From a virus, in the IMG/VR virus record IMGVR_UViG_3300034685_000168, positions 1 to 64,000 of that record: 64,000 nucleotides of DNA. The stretch is one strand, 5' to 3'. Each line of letters starts with the position of its first letter. Position 1 is the first letter of the stretch. The notes under the pieces are model-generated. The model ran no database searches. It was given only the letters and a program-made list of their open reading frames with translations, and had not been told where the DNA came from. The position numbers and the translations under genes are program-made. This document shows positions 8,227 through 16,875 of the stretch, piece by piece.

Positions 8227-8630
8227 TGTTTTTCCTTTAACCTTTTTAATGAATTATAAATAGTAAATAATATTTCTTTTATATATAAATTACAATCTAT
8301 ATCATCGTGGAGATATTGTGAAAGTATATGATTTTTAAATATTTCATTTTCTCTTAGAATATTTAAATCTTTATTATTTAAAATATTATTATTTAAATAG
8401 TTATTTATTAAATTAATTACTTCATTAAGTTCTTGTTCTAACGAAATATCTTTTATCATACCAAAATAAGTTCTTAAAAAATTAACCACAATATTGTATT
8501 TAGTAAATTCTTTTTCTTGATTTAATTGTTTAAAATTTTCATATGATTTATTAAAAATAAATAGTACATTTTGAAATTGTTTATTGTCAAAATTATAAGT
8601 ATATAATTCTGTTATTGAATTTGTTTTCAT
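8223..8630 (-). CDS. Hypothetical protein, 135 aa
   Basis: Unrecognised, predicted all-helical, very Asn/Leu/Ile-rich, with no membrane segment. The start at 8630 follows AGAGGAA. Its stop overlaps the start of the kinase-Nudix gene (ATGA), so its product may partner or regulate that enzyme; this is inference from position only. Confidence 0.7.
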   Translation of the reverse strand: MKTNSITELYTYNFDNKQFQNVLFIFNKSYENFKQLNQEKEFTKYNIVVNFLRTYFGMIKDISLEQELNEVINLINNYLNNNILNNKDLNILRENEIFKNHILSQYLHDDIDCNLYIKEILFTIYNSLKRLKEKQ

Positions 8631-8657
8631 AATTATTTTATTCCTCTTAATAAAAAA

Positions 8658-8685
8658 ATAAGAGAGAGAATATTCTCTCTCTTAT
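8658..8685. terminator. Rho-independent terminator
   Basis: A perfect 28-base palindrome (ATAAGAGAGAGAAT and complement) four bases past the stop of the 496-aa gene, followed on the minus strand by a T-run. Confidence 0.8.
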
Positions 8686-8688
8686 AAA

Positions 8689-10179
8689 TTATATAGATTC
8701 TTCTATTTTGTTAAATGCTATATATAATTGTTCAAAAAGTTTATTGTCAGGTATTTCTTCATGAACTTTTTCAATTATAATTTTGTATAATGAAACTGCT
8801 TTATCAAATTGATTTTTAAGATTATCTTTCATTATAGCTTTTTCGTTATCCGTTGGTACAATGTCCATAGCTTCTACTTCATTTAGCATAAGGAAAATTA
8901 TATCACACATTCTCCGAACAAGAGAATTAACATTCCGTTCTGGACCATAATTCTCTTTAAATACATGAGCATAGATTTGATTATTATCTATTAACTCTTT
9001 TACAATAGAATAAATTTCCATTTCATTATTACGAATTTCTTCTTCATAATTATCGAAAGAAAATCCATTAATAAGATTATTAGTTTCATCAACATTCCCT
9101 TCATGATTATCATTTTCCATTTGTTCTTGAACCACATCTTTTATAGATGAGTAGAAAATAGAAATGATTATTTCATTGAATTCATCAGTATAATCACTAA
9201 ACAAAGTATTTAATACATAGAGTAAATACTTTTTATTCTCTTTTGTCAAACTAATAATTTTAAATTTATTATAAACAATAGAAATTAATTTAGTGATTTC
9301 CATTTTAATTAATTGATTACAAGAAAGCGATATAACATCTATTACTTGATTTTCTAAAGAATCCTCAAGTATGATTTCTCCATTTTTAATTAGATGTAAA
9401 TCTATTTTATTTTCACTTAAAGCTTCTTTTATTAAAGAAATATTGTTTATTATTTTTGTTTCGATAGTTTCATTGATAACTTTTTTCATATGATTTATGT
9501 ATTTAATAAAATTATCAATATTATCATTATTTGTTGAAATAGTAATTTCATCAATTTTAGCATTTCGCTTTTCTTCTTCTTTAATATCCAGATATAAATT
9601 AGCAACTTCCGGTACTATTATTTCTGGAATATTTAATTCTATCGTGTCAATTACATTTTTAACAAAGAATTTACAATTATTAGATATTAATTCCAATATA
9701 TTTTCAGAATCAATTTCATAGATATCATAATCATTTAGAAGAATATTTAAAATATCATAAACTTCTTGAATTTCAGAATCATCTGATTCATCTTCTTCTG
9801 TATCTTCTATTGGTTCTGGTATAACTTCTTCTTCTGTTGATTCTTTTTCATCTTCTGAAGTTAGATTATCTTCTTCTAATGAAGCTCCTTCATATATTTC
9901 TTTAACATTTTTAACAACTTCATTTTCTGGTTCATCAGACTCTGGATCTGACAATTGGTATTGTAGATTTTTTGGTTCTTCTTCTGTTGGTTCTGATGTA
10001 CCGACAATATGAAGATCAACTTTAGTGCCAAGAATATTATTCTTTTTTTGTAGAGAATAAGATGACTCACATTTGTTGCAAAATAAAGCTATTGTATTAT
10101 TTTCGCTATCTTCATTAACAATATTTTCATCTGTTAAAATATTGTTACATGTACATACTATTAAAATATTTGTATTCAT
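8689..10179 (-). CDS. Zinc-ribbon and acidic-linker protein, 496 aa
   Basis: The N-terminus holds a probable zinc ribbon: C9-x-C11 and C34-x2-C37, the same CxC/CxxC spacing style as the beta-prime-like protein two genes upstream. Residues about 65-140 are a highly acidic, low-complexity linker (runs of E, D and S). The remaining 350 residues are helical and unrecognised. The start at 10179 follows AAAGGAG. Proximity to the RNA polymerase fragment suggests, but does not show, a role in transcription. Confidence 0.75.
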   Translation of the reverse strand: MNTNILIVCTCNNILTDENIVNEDSENNTIALFCNKCESSYSLQKKNNILGTKVDLHIVGTSEPTEEEPKNLQYQLSDPESDEPENEVVKNVKEIYEGASLEEDNLTSEDEKESTEEEVIPEPIEDTEEDESDDSEIQEVYDILNILLNDYDIYEIDSENILELISNNCKFFVKNVIDTIELNIPEIIVPEVANLYLDIKEEEKRNAKIDEITISTNNDNIDNFIKYINHMKKVINETIETKIINNISLIKEALSENKIDLHLIKNGEIILEDSLENQVIDVISLSCNQLIKMEITKLISIVYNKFKIISLTKENKKYLLYVLNTLFSDYTDEFNEIIISIFYSSIKDVVQEQMENDNHEGNVDETNNLINGFSFDNYEEEIRNNEMEIYSIVKELIDNNQIYAHVFKENYGPERNVNSLVRRMCDIIFLMLNEVEAMDIVPTDNEKAIMKDNLKNQFDKAVSLYKIIIEKVHEEIPDNKLFEQLYIAFNKIEESI

Positions 10180-10234
10180 GAAAAATTATCTCCTTTTTTT
10201 ATAATAATATTTAATATAAAAAGATAGTGAATTA

Positions 10235-10639
10235 TTATTTTTTATTCTTAAGATCTTCCATTTCATTTTCAAGTTTATTAAGTCTATTTATAATACATCC
10301 AATATATTGTTCTGAATCTGACTGTGTGACATGACAATTAAACCTCTGGCTATATGGATTACAACGACCATAAATATCAGATGTAAATTGTGGTGGTATC
10401 CTAAATGGAGATATTTGTTCAGGTTGAGGAAGAATATTATATGCTTTCAGAATATTTTCCAAAGATAATACATTAGTTAAGTTACCAGATATAGATATTC
10501 CATTAAATATAATACAATGGTTCTGGCAGTCCGGACAAACAATTCTTTTAATAGAATTATTATATGATACATTAAAATGGTTTGATAATTTATTTTTTTT
10601 ACCACAAGTAGTACAATAAAATACTTTTTCGTTTTCCAT
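10235..10639 (-). CDS. Zinc-ribbon protein, 134 aa
   Basis: Cysteines C9-x2-C12 and C35-x2-C38 (FYCTTCGKK and VCPDCQNH) form a canonical zinc ribbon at the N-terminus. A Pro-rich middle follows, and the last 25 residues are a charged coiled-coil-like helix (RLNKLENEMEDLKNKK). The start at 10639 follows AAAGGAG. It sits between the 496-aa zinc-ribbon gene and the beta-prime-like gene. A transcription-factor-like or adaptor role is plausible but unproven. Confidence 0.75.
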   Translation of the reverse strand: MENEKVFYCTTCGKKNKLSNHFNVSYNNSIKRIVCPDCQNHCIIFNGISISGNLTNVLSLENILKAYNILPQPEQISPFRIPPQFTSDIYGRCNPYSQRFNCHVTQSDSEQYIGCIINRLNKLENEMEDLKNKK

Positions 10640-10706
10640 TTTTAAGACTCCTTTTTTTTATTGTTTTTAAAAGTAATATATAACTCAATATAGATTGAGA
10701 TATTAA

Positions 10707-10740
10707 TATAACAGTAGACAATAATAAGTCTACTGTTATA
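10707..10740. terminator. Terminator after the beta-prime-like gene
   Basis: A 13-bp inverted repeat TATAACAGTAGAC with an 8-base loop, four bases past the stop at 10744. A second small hairpin (CTCAATATAGATTGAG, 10684-10699) follows in the leader of the 134-aa gene. Confidence 0.75.
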
Positions 10741-10743
10741 TAT

Positions 10744-12192
10744 TTATTTTATATTGTTTTCTATACACCATGCTTTGTCAACTGGATCATCCATTAACCA
10801 ACTTTCCAATTGAGCAATTTCTTCATTACATGGTTTAATTTGATTGGATATTTTTCCATATTTCATGTCAGAAAACCCATAACATGGATGAAGTACTTTA
10901 AACTTTTCTTGTTCATCTCTTTCTTTGATTAATAAACCAAATAACTCATCTCCATCAAAATCTATGTTTGCATATTTTAATATTCTAGGAGATATATTAA
11001 TAGATTTATCATGTATATCTGTTTTAATTTCTGTTATACCTAATCCCATAATACTCAAAAACTGTAACACAGGATTTCTACCGAATATAGAAAATATACA
11101 ATGTTTATTTGATGTTAATGTTCTATGAGGAGATTCTTTAATTAAGATATGAAATATTTCATCTATTAACTCATTATAAGTTAATATACTATTTCTATAT
11201 AATTTCATAGCTTCATTAGTTTTATAACCATACCTTTTTGTTAAGATATTAATTATTTCTAATTTAAAAGAAGCAACTCCGATTTGCCAAGGAATTAATA
11301 ACTCATCACCATCGTGTTGATCTATTATTGGTGTAACAACTCCACGATATGTGAAGTGTAATCTAGATCCTAATATATTTTTTCTATTTAATCCTTTCTT
11401 TCCGTGAACTTTATTATAGAATACTTGGTATGAATATTCATAATATTTCTGATATATATTATTTATTTGTCTATCTATTTGAGATTGTTTAACAACATTG
11501 GTATTAATTTTAAATACTGTAATTGCTAATTCATTTATTGTATTGACAATATATTTAGATGTTGGATCAACTAACTTTAATTTTCCAACTACTGTCATTA
11601 TGTGTAGATTTCTATTTAGTATTGGTAATCTTTTTACCCATAAATTATTACCAAACAATTTTAAGAAATCCGATATTGTTTTTCTCTTTCTTTTTGGTTT
11701 ATATATATTTTCAAAAAAGTTTATTATGTAATCAAAATTTTCATAAAAATATTTGTAACCTTGACTCAATACTTCTGCTAAATCTTCTGGTAGATCGGCG
11801 TCTACATCCAATATCATATCTAGAATAGATTTTTTATTTACTCTACCTAACCAATTTTTTAAGATAGAATAAGCTCTTGGATGTAATAGAGGATATCCTA
11901 ATGCATCTTCTACATTGATCCATGTAGAAAAAGATAAATCATCACAAAATGCGGAAGTTGGTTTAGTTCCACATTTAGGACAAATTATATAATCAGAATA
12001 ATAATTACCATGTAAATATCCACATTTACAATGATTAATAAAATCTAATTCAGATTTATAATCACCAAATAACTCTTCAATCACATCTGTTATTTTAGCA
12101 GTATTAGAGCCAAGATCTAAATATTTCACAATATCAATAGGATTATTTTCTTTTTCATATTGATCATTAAATGGAAATATTTCTTTTTTCAT
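10744..12192 (-). CDS. RNA polymerase beta-prime subunit, N-terminal half, 482 aa
   Basis: Several beta-prime landmarks occur in the right order. A zinc-binding region has C55-x-C57 and C71-x2-C74 (CKCGY ... CPKCG), followed by LGYPLLHPRAYSILKNWL in place of the GHIELAxPVxHIWF segment. KNILGSRLHFTYRGVVTPI resembles the rudder-to-double-psi-barrel strand LLGKRVDYSGRSVI. GRNPVLQFLSIMGLGI resembles NRAPTLHRLGIQAF. The metal-binding loop NIDFDGDEL (DFDGD at residues 411-415) replaces NADFDGDQM. The protein ends about 65 residues later, so the bridge helix, trigger loop and C-terminal part must be encoded elsewhere, as in phiKZ-like phages whose polymerase subunits are split. The start follows AAGGACC. 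Confidence 0.85.
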   Translation of the reverse strand: MKKEIFPFNDQYEKENNPIDIVKYLDLGSNTAKITDVIEELFGDYKSELDFINHCKCGYLHGNYYSDYIICPKCGTKPTSAFCDDLSFSTWINVEDALGYPLLHPRAYSILKNWLGRVNKKSILDMILDVDADLPEDLAEVLSQGYKYFYENFDYIINFFENIYKPKRKRKTISDFLKLFGNNLWVKRLPILNRNLHIMTVVGKLKLVDPTSKYIVNTINELAITVFKINTNVVKQSQIDRQINNIYQKYYEYSYQVFYNKVHGKKGLNRKNILGSRLHFTYRGVVTPIIDQHDGDELLIPWQIGVASFKLEIINILTKRYGYKTNEAMKLYRNSILTYNELIDEIFHILIKESPHRTLTSNKHCIFSIFGRNPVLQFLSIMGLGITEIKTDIHDKSINISPRILKYANIDFDGDELFGLLIKERDEQEKFKVLHPCYGFSDMKYGKISNQIKPCNEEIAQLESWLMDDPVDKAWCIENNIK

Positions 12193-12213
12193 ATTGGTCC
12201 TTGTTATAACAAA

Positions 12214-12247
12214 AAAATAGAGTGGAAAATTAATCCCACTCTATTTT
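12214..12247. terminator. Rho-independent terminator
   Basis: A 12-bp stem AAAATAGAGTGG/CCACTCTATTTT with a 10-base loop and T-run, eleven bases past the stop of the 516-aa gene. TTGTTATAACAA, a small palindrome, follows just before the beta-prime-like gene and might be part of its promoter or operator. Confidence 0.8.
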
Positions 12248-12257
12248 TAATTATTTA

Positions 12258-13808
12258 TTAATAGTTAAATCCATATGGGTTGAATCCATTACCACCATAT
12301 GTATTTGCGTTCGTTGGTCCACCATAATTAAATCCACCCATGCCAAAATATCCACCATTACCAAGCATATTGGCATTGATGGCTGAATTCATTTGGTCTT
12401 CAGGATTACAATCAACAACAATATAAGGTAGAACCCAGTCTACTAGTGTCATGATAAATTTTTCATCCAAAAAGAGTTGCATATCTTCATAACAAATATC
12501 AAACTGGTCTCTGTAACCTCTTTCATTAATACAATGAACACGGTCCATTGGATCATTCCATCTGGTTAGTAGACCATCTTCCAACCCAGCATCTTCTGGG
12601 AATCTGTTTTTAAAGAATAGGTAATCGAGTCTTTCTACTGGGAAAGGTTCTGCACCAGTAGTATGAACGTTACCTGTATAGTATTTTAATATCTTTAGTT
12701 TCGCTATATTCACCTTATCTGCTTGGGAAGAATCAACTCCCAAGAATTTATACATAAATTTTACAACTTTAGAGTGATCATAAACGAAATCAGATAGACC
12801 TGGAATAGTCTGTCTACCATTGGATACCATAAGAGCAATTTCAGGTGATGTGAAAAAGCTATTAATGATATGAAAAGCTTCATTTTGATCAGTAAGTTGT
12901 GGTTTATTAATGAATGCACCAAGATTGAAGCTATCTTCTGCTCCTCTTGTAAGATATGGACGCATCCACATTGTACTTTCGATAAATTCTTTTACTATCA
13001 TAGGGAGAACTATAGCAAGTAGTTCTCTATCGGGCATTACTGCACCAATATAAGAAATGTTAATAATTGGAACTATTACTTTTTCATGTGGTTGATAAAT
13101 ATGACTTTTCTTAAGAAAGTCAGTATAAGCACCAACTACAATAAGTTCTTCTTTATTTTCAAAACTGTTATTATCATTATTATTATCTGTAACAGACAAT
13201 ACGAAACCATAATCAATTCTTGGTTTTACAGCATGAACACATGTTTGATCAACCATAGACATTACATTGTAATAATTAGTGTCTATGTAGAATTTCTTCT
13301 CTGGGTTTGCGTTACCATGACCACCAACATCTGCAAGTGTAAGTTTATTGGTATCAGTTGCATATACAAAAGCATTAATAATGTGTCTGCATGCAACATC
13401 AACAAGATGATAATCTTCCTCATTAATAACAAGAAGATCAAACAAAGATGCTTTCGGGCTATACATACTACGCATCTTATGGGTAATTTCTTTCATTCTT
13501 GTAGTTGGTGGTGGATTGTTAATATTTCTACCTCTTTTCATAATAAGAGCAAAAACATTATCTTTAATACCTTTAAGAAATACAACTTCACCATATCCAT
13601 GAAGAAACATGGACTTAACATCATCTGGGTTGATAAGATTTTTATCAACCAGTGCATCGATGATGGTATTTCTGTATTCAAGTCCTGCAGGAGACAGACT
13701 TGATCCTTTTGTATAAGAATTAAGCTTTTTATCAAGATTACTCATTCTTATTGGAGATGTTTCAGAACCTTCATTAAACTTTTTTTTCTGTACATTGATT
13801 TCGACCAT
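12258..13808 (-). CDS. Large hypothetical protein with Gly/Asn/Tyr-rich tail, 516 aa
   Basis: Unrecognised, but probably abundant. Its codons are noticeably less AT-restricted than neighbours (use of AAC, GAC, TAC and CAG), a pattern shared here with the major capsid candidate. It has its own promoter motif and terminator. The body is a mixed alpha/beta globular protein. The last 35 residues are low-complexity (GNGGYFGMGGFNYGG, NTYGGNGFNPYGFNY) and probably flexible. It could be a structural, DNA-associated or compartment-forming protein; its place beside the RNA polymerase gene does not decide. Confidence 0.8.
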   Translation of the reverse strand: MVEINVQKKKFNEGSETSPIRMSNLDKKLNSYTKGSSLSPAGLEYRNTIIDALVDKNLINPDDVKSMFLHGYGEVVFLKGIKDNVFALIMKRGRNINNPPPTTRMKEITHKMRSMYSPKASLFDLLVINEEDYHLVDVACRHIINAFVYATDTNKLTLADVGGHGNANPEKKFYIDTNYYNVMSMVDQTCVHAVKPRIDYGFVLSVTDNNNDNNSFENKEELIVVGAYTDFLKKSHIYQPHEKVIVPIINISYIGAVMPDRELLAIVLPMIVKEFIESTMWMRPYLTRGAEDSFNLGAFINKPQLTDQNEAFHIINSFFTSPEIALMVSNGRQTIPGLSDFVYDHSKVVKFMYKFLGVDSSQADKVNIAKLKILKYYTGNVHTTGAEPFPVERLDYLFFKNRFPEDAGLEDGLLTRWNDPMDRVHCINERGYRDQFDICYEDMQLFLDEKFIMTLVDWVLPYIVVDCNPEDQMNSAINANMLGNGGYFGMGGFNYGGPTNANTYGGNGFNPYGFNY

Positions 13809-13880
13809 TTCTTAAAATCCTTTCTTAAATAAATAAATTAAACATTTTAATAATTATTAAAAAATTCAATCAATTGAATC

Positions 13881-13922
13881 TTTCATTATAGAAATATATA
13901 AATGAAAATTGATTGAAAAAAT
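13881..13922 (-). promoter_or_regulatory. Conserved phage promoter motif (site 4)
   Basis: The minus strand has TTTTTCAATCAA, then TTTTCATTTATATATTTC and TATAATGAAAG, about 75 bases upstream of the 516-aa gene. An ATTCAAT-TG-ATTGAAT hairpin follows just downstream (about 13864-13880) and may sit near the transcript's 5' end. Confidence 0.7.
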
Positions 13923-13923
13923 A

Positions 13924-13943
13924 GTAATCCAGATATCTGGATT
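13924..13943. promoter_or_regulatory. 20-bp palindrome between divergent genes
   Basis: TAATCCAGAT|ATCTGGATTA is a perfect palindrome between the minus promoter at 13881-13922 and the plus gene at 14041. A further inverted repeat, ATTATAGTA ... TACTATAAT (13960-13999), follows. Either could be an operator or upstream hairpin for the divergent genes. Confidence 0.4.
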
Positions 13944-14040
13944 AACTACTTATTAAATGATTATAGTATGTATTTTTTTATGATTATTTTTACTATAATC
14001 CTTATTTTATAACTAAAGTAAATTAACCAATAAAATATTT

Positions 14041-15159
14041 ATGGAGTTAAAATATATTACTATGATTAAATTACCTAATTACAATACTAATGTAAAAAAA
14101 ACTATAAGAACTTGGGATAGATTAATAAATAATGTTAATAATAAACTTAATATTTTTTTAGGTTCAAGATTTGAAAAAGATCATTTAAAAAGATCTACTG
14201 CTTTTCAAAAAATAAATTATTTATTATCACATGTTACTTATGAAAATATTTTAGAAGATAAATCTATAAGTTCTATTTATTTTGATTATATATTAAATAG
14301 ATATGATATATTTTGTGAAATACTTTCTTCACCTTACGATATACAACCTCAAGAAAATATTTTTCTTTATAATAAAGATGGAAAAGATACAATAGAATAT
14401 TTAATTCCAACATCAAGGAAAAATCCACTTAGAAATCTACCTATTAATAATCCAGATTACAATACTTGGAAAAAAATAGAATGTATAAAAATAATAACAC
14501 ATGATTCTAAAAAATTACCAGACCAATATAATTTTAATTTAACATTTAAAAATAATGGTCCCTCATATGGAATTGTAGTTGTTGATATAGTTGTATTAAT
14601 AATTAAATATATCACTAAATTAAAATCTATTAAAGAAGAAAATTATAATATTAATAAAGTTAGAGAAAACTTTATACATACCGAATTCTATAACTTAATA
14701 GATGATAGTTTAACTATATATTTAAAAAATATGATAATAGATGTTATAAATGATGAAATACCTGAATCATTACCAATGTTATATATTACCAACTATTCAG
14801 ATCTAGTGGATGAATTAGAGGATAAAATATTAGATGTAAAAATAGGTGCATTAAAACCAGAAGATTTCTTAAATATACCTTGGATAAATAATAAATCTAT
14901 TATTCATTTATTTAATGAATTGGAATATAATTGGTATATGGAAGATATAAGACAAAATATTGGAATAAAATTTCTTATGTATAGTGATTTATTTTACATT
15001 ATGAAATCTATATGTGAATTTTATCCTTCTTCAGGATTTACCGAATTATTTTTACAAAGATATGAAAGATTCACTAAGCAATGTTCAGAACAAAGAATAT
15101 GGAATAGATCTAATATAAGTGAATTTTCCGATATTATCCGTACTCTAATAAATAGTTAA
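14041..15159 (+). CDS. Hypothetical protein, 372 aa
   Basis: Unrecognised. The first ATG at 14041 has no clear ribosome site. The in-frame ATG at 14062 follows GGAG at long spacing, so the start is uncertain by seven codons. The protein is Asn/Ile/Tyr-rich, with one hydrophobic strand cluster (YGIVVVDIVVLIIKYI) that could be buried or membrane-associated, and a helical C-terminal half. It faces the minus-strand cluster and ends at a shared convergent terminator. Confidence 0.7.
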   Translation: MELKYITMIKLPNYNTNVKKTIRTWDRLINNVNNKLNIFLGSRFEKDHLKRSTAFQKINYLLSHVTYENILEDKSISSIYFDYILNRYDIFCEILSSPYDIQPQENIFLYNKDGKDTIEYLIPTSRKNPLRNLPINNPDYNTWKKIECIKIITHDSKKLPDQYNFNLTFKNNGPSYGIVVVDIVVLIIKYITKLKSIKEENYNINKVRENFIHTEFYNLIDDSLTIYLKNMIIDVINDEIPESLPMLYITNYSDLVDELEDKILDVKIGALKPEDFLNIPWINNKSIIHLFNELEYNWYMEDIRQNIGIKFLMYSDLFYIMKSICEFYPSSGFTELFLQRYERFTKQCSEQRIWNRSNISEFSDIIRTLINS

Positions 15160-15210
15160 TTAGTGTTACCTAATTAATATTTATATATAATGATAACCTT
15201 TTATAAAAAA

Positions 15211-15243
15211 ATATAAGAGAGGGTTTTATTCCCTCTCTTATAT
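15211..15243. terminator. Bidirectional terminator between convergent genes
   Basis: A 13-bp stem ATATAAGAGAGGG/CCCTCTCTTATAT with a 7-base loop between the plus gene ending at 15159 and the minus gene ending at 15250; AT-rich on both sides. Confidence 0.8.
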
Positions 15244-15249
15244 TAAAAC

Positions 15250-15654
15250 TTATTTTGTTTTTTCTTCATTGTTTTCAATTAAAATACCTAATTGATATTC
15301 TATTGGTCCTATTAAATTTATTGTTAATATTAGACCAAGCATAAACATATCCAATAATGATGAATAATATTTACCTAAATCAAAAAAGTTAATTATAGAT
15401 AATCCAAGTATATGTATATAAATACAACAGAATATGTTGTAAAATAATGATAATTTGCTTGATACTTCATTATTTATTTTATTAAACATGGTAATATCAG
15501 AAAAAATATTTTTTAATTGAAATGTCATTGTTATTATGATAGTACAATAAACAATATAACTAACATAGGGTATATTGATTAAATGTATATTACTAACTAT
15601 TACAAGATATATTACAAACAATATTAGTTTAATAAATAATTTTTTATTTTCCAT
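15250..15654 (-). CDS. Small multi-pass membrane protein, 134 aa
   Basis: Four hydrophobic segments are visible at about residues 7-25, 30-47, 70-88 and 100-118, separated by short charged loops; the C-terminus is charged (ENNEEKTK). No family is recognised. Size and topology would fit a holin or a membrane-remodelling early protein, but nothing specific supports either. It follows the 57-aa coiled-coil gene, whose last codons (AAGGAG, then TAA) provide its ribosome site. Confidence 0.75.
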   Translation of the reverse strand: MENKKLFIKLILFVIYLVIVSNIHLINIPYVSYIVYCTIIITMTFQLKNIFSDITMFNKINNEVSSKLSLFYNIFCCIYIHILGLSIINFFDLGKYYSSLLDMFMLGLILTINLIGPIEYQLGILIENNEEKTK

Positions 15655-15662
15655 TTTAATTA

Positions 15663-15836
15663 TTACTCCTTAACACTTAATTGGTTATTATAAAAAATAT
15701 ATGATTTCTCCTTTAATAATTTTATTCTTTCCTTTAAATCATATAGTTCTTTTTTTGATTCTTCGTGGTTTATACTTAATTCTGTTAATTGTTGTTTTAC
15801 TTTTTCAAACTGTTCATTAAAACCGGTTTCATTCAT
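15663..15836 (-). CDS. Small coiled-coil protein, 57 aa
   Basis: A short frame starting MNETGFNEQFEKVKQQLTEL, with heptad-like hydrophobics through residues 8-46 (ELYDLKERIKLLKEK), so a single coiled coil. The ATG at 15836 follows AAGGA. Its final codons form the ribosome site of the membrane-protein gene nine bases downstream, indicating coupled translation. The two products may act together. The unit has its own promoter motif near 15900. Confidence 0.65.
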   Translation of the reverse strand: MNETGFNEQFEKVKQQLTELSINHEESKKELYDLKERIKLLKEKSYIFYNNQLSVKE

Positions 15837-15882
15837 TTTTATTTATTCCTTATTAATAAAAAAGTTAATATTATTTTGTATT

Positions 15883-15920
15883 CGTATAATAGATATATAT
15901 AAATAAAAATAAATTGAATA
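15883..15920 (-). promoter_or_regulatory. Conserved phage promoter motif (site 5)
   Basis: The minus strand reads TTCAATTTATTTTTATTTATATATATC then TATTATACG (quoted in two parts: TTCAATTTATTTTT and ATTTATATATATC), upstream of the 57-aa gene and immediately after the hairpin at 15927-15962. Confidence 0.65.
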
Positions 15921-15926
15921 ATAGTA

Positions 15927-15962
15927 ATATATACTAGGAGTTTTTACACTCCTAGTATATAT
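15927..15962. terminator. Rho-independent terminator
   Basis: A 14-bp stem ATATATACTAGGAG with an 8-base loop directly after the stop of the 301-aa gene at 15964. Confidence 0.75.
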
Positions 15963-15963
15963 A

Positions 15964-16869
15964 TTAAAATATTTTATTTTTTACACCTAGTTCTTTTATC
16001 ACATAAATCATATTATGCTCAATAACGGTATGTGTCGTTACATTAACAGAATAAGATTCGAATAATCCTGCTATATTTTTTACATAATCACTTAGATTAG
16101 CTAATATAGTTTTATCTATATCTTTATCTTCCATAACTTCTAATTTATTAATTATATCATCACATTTATTTTCACACTTTTTCATATTATCAAATATAGT
16201 AGTTACATTAAGAATATTTTGTTCCATAGTTAATAAATCATTAGTAACTAATTTTAGATCATTATTATCTTTAAATAATTTCTTTAAAGGTTTAGTAAAT
16301 GTTCTTTTATCTTCAAAATTTTTAGATACTAATTTATCACATCTATTTATTTTATCATCTAATGCGTTTATTTGATTATTATCCACTATATTAGATAATT
16401 TATTTAACTTAACTAGATCAGTAAAAATATCAGTTAATATTCTTACAATATTATTAGAAGTATCTTTCATATTAAGAATATTGTAAGTTGAATTAATATT
16501 GTTTATGACAGTCAAATAATCAGTCTTCATACCTCTTGGAAAATCAACTTCTATATCCGAAATAGATTCCCATGGAAGAGATAATACTCTTTGTATCTTT
16601 TTAGTATTAGAACTATAAAATATTTTAAACTCAGATTTATTAACATTAAAAGAAAACATCTTGTTTTTTAAAATATTACTAAATACATTACGAAGAGCTT
16701 GAAACATAGTTGAAATTATATCGGTAATAATAAATCCATTGAGAACTATTTCATTATCAGAATTATTAAGTAATATTTTTTTAATATTATGTAATTCTGC
16801 TAAAGCAAGTTCCAAAGACTCTTGATCTAATATATATTCTGGTTTTTTATAATCATTTATATCAATCAT
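15964..16869 (-). CDS. Hypothetical helical protein, 301 aa
   Basis: Unrecognised, helix-rich, with abundant Asn, Asp, Lys and Leu and no membrane segment. AAGGA lies 14 bases before the ATG, inside the end of the 473-aa gene upstream; the gap is six bases, so the two form an operon. Placement among likely virion-associated genes suggests a structural or internal protein, unproven. Confidence 0.7.
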   Translation of the reverse strand: MIDINDYKKPEYILDQESLELALAELHNIKKILLNNSDNEIVLNGFIITDIISTMFQALRNVFSNILKNKMFSFNVNKSEFKIFYSSNTKKIQRVLSLPWESISDIEVDFPRGMKTDYLTVINNINSTYNILNMKDTSNNIVRILTDIFTDLVKLNKLSNIVDNNQINALDDKINRCDKLVSKNFEDKRTFTKPLKKLFKDNNDLKLVTNDLLTMEQNILNVTTIFDNMKKCENKCDDIINKLEVMEDKDIDKTILANLSDYVKNIAGLFESYSVNVTTHTVIEHNMIYVIKELGVKNKIF

Positions 16870-16875
16870 AATAGT

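Noticed and set aside
13086-13703. Plus-strand 205-codon open frame
   Set aside because: It lies antisense inside the 516-aa gene, has low-complexity composition, no ribosome site, and exists because the real gene's codon bias leaves the opposite strand open.
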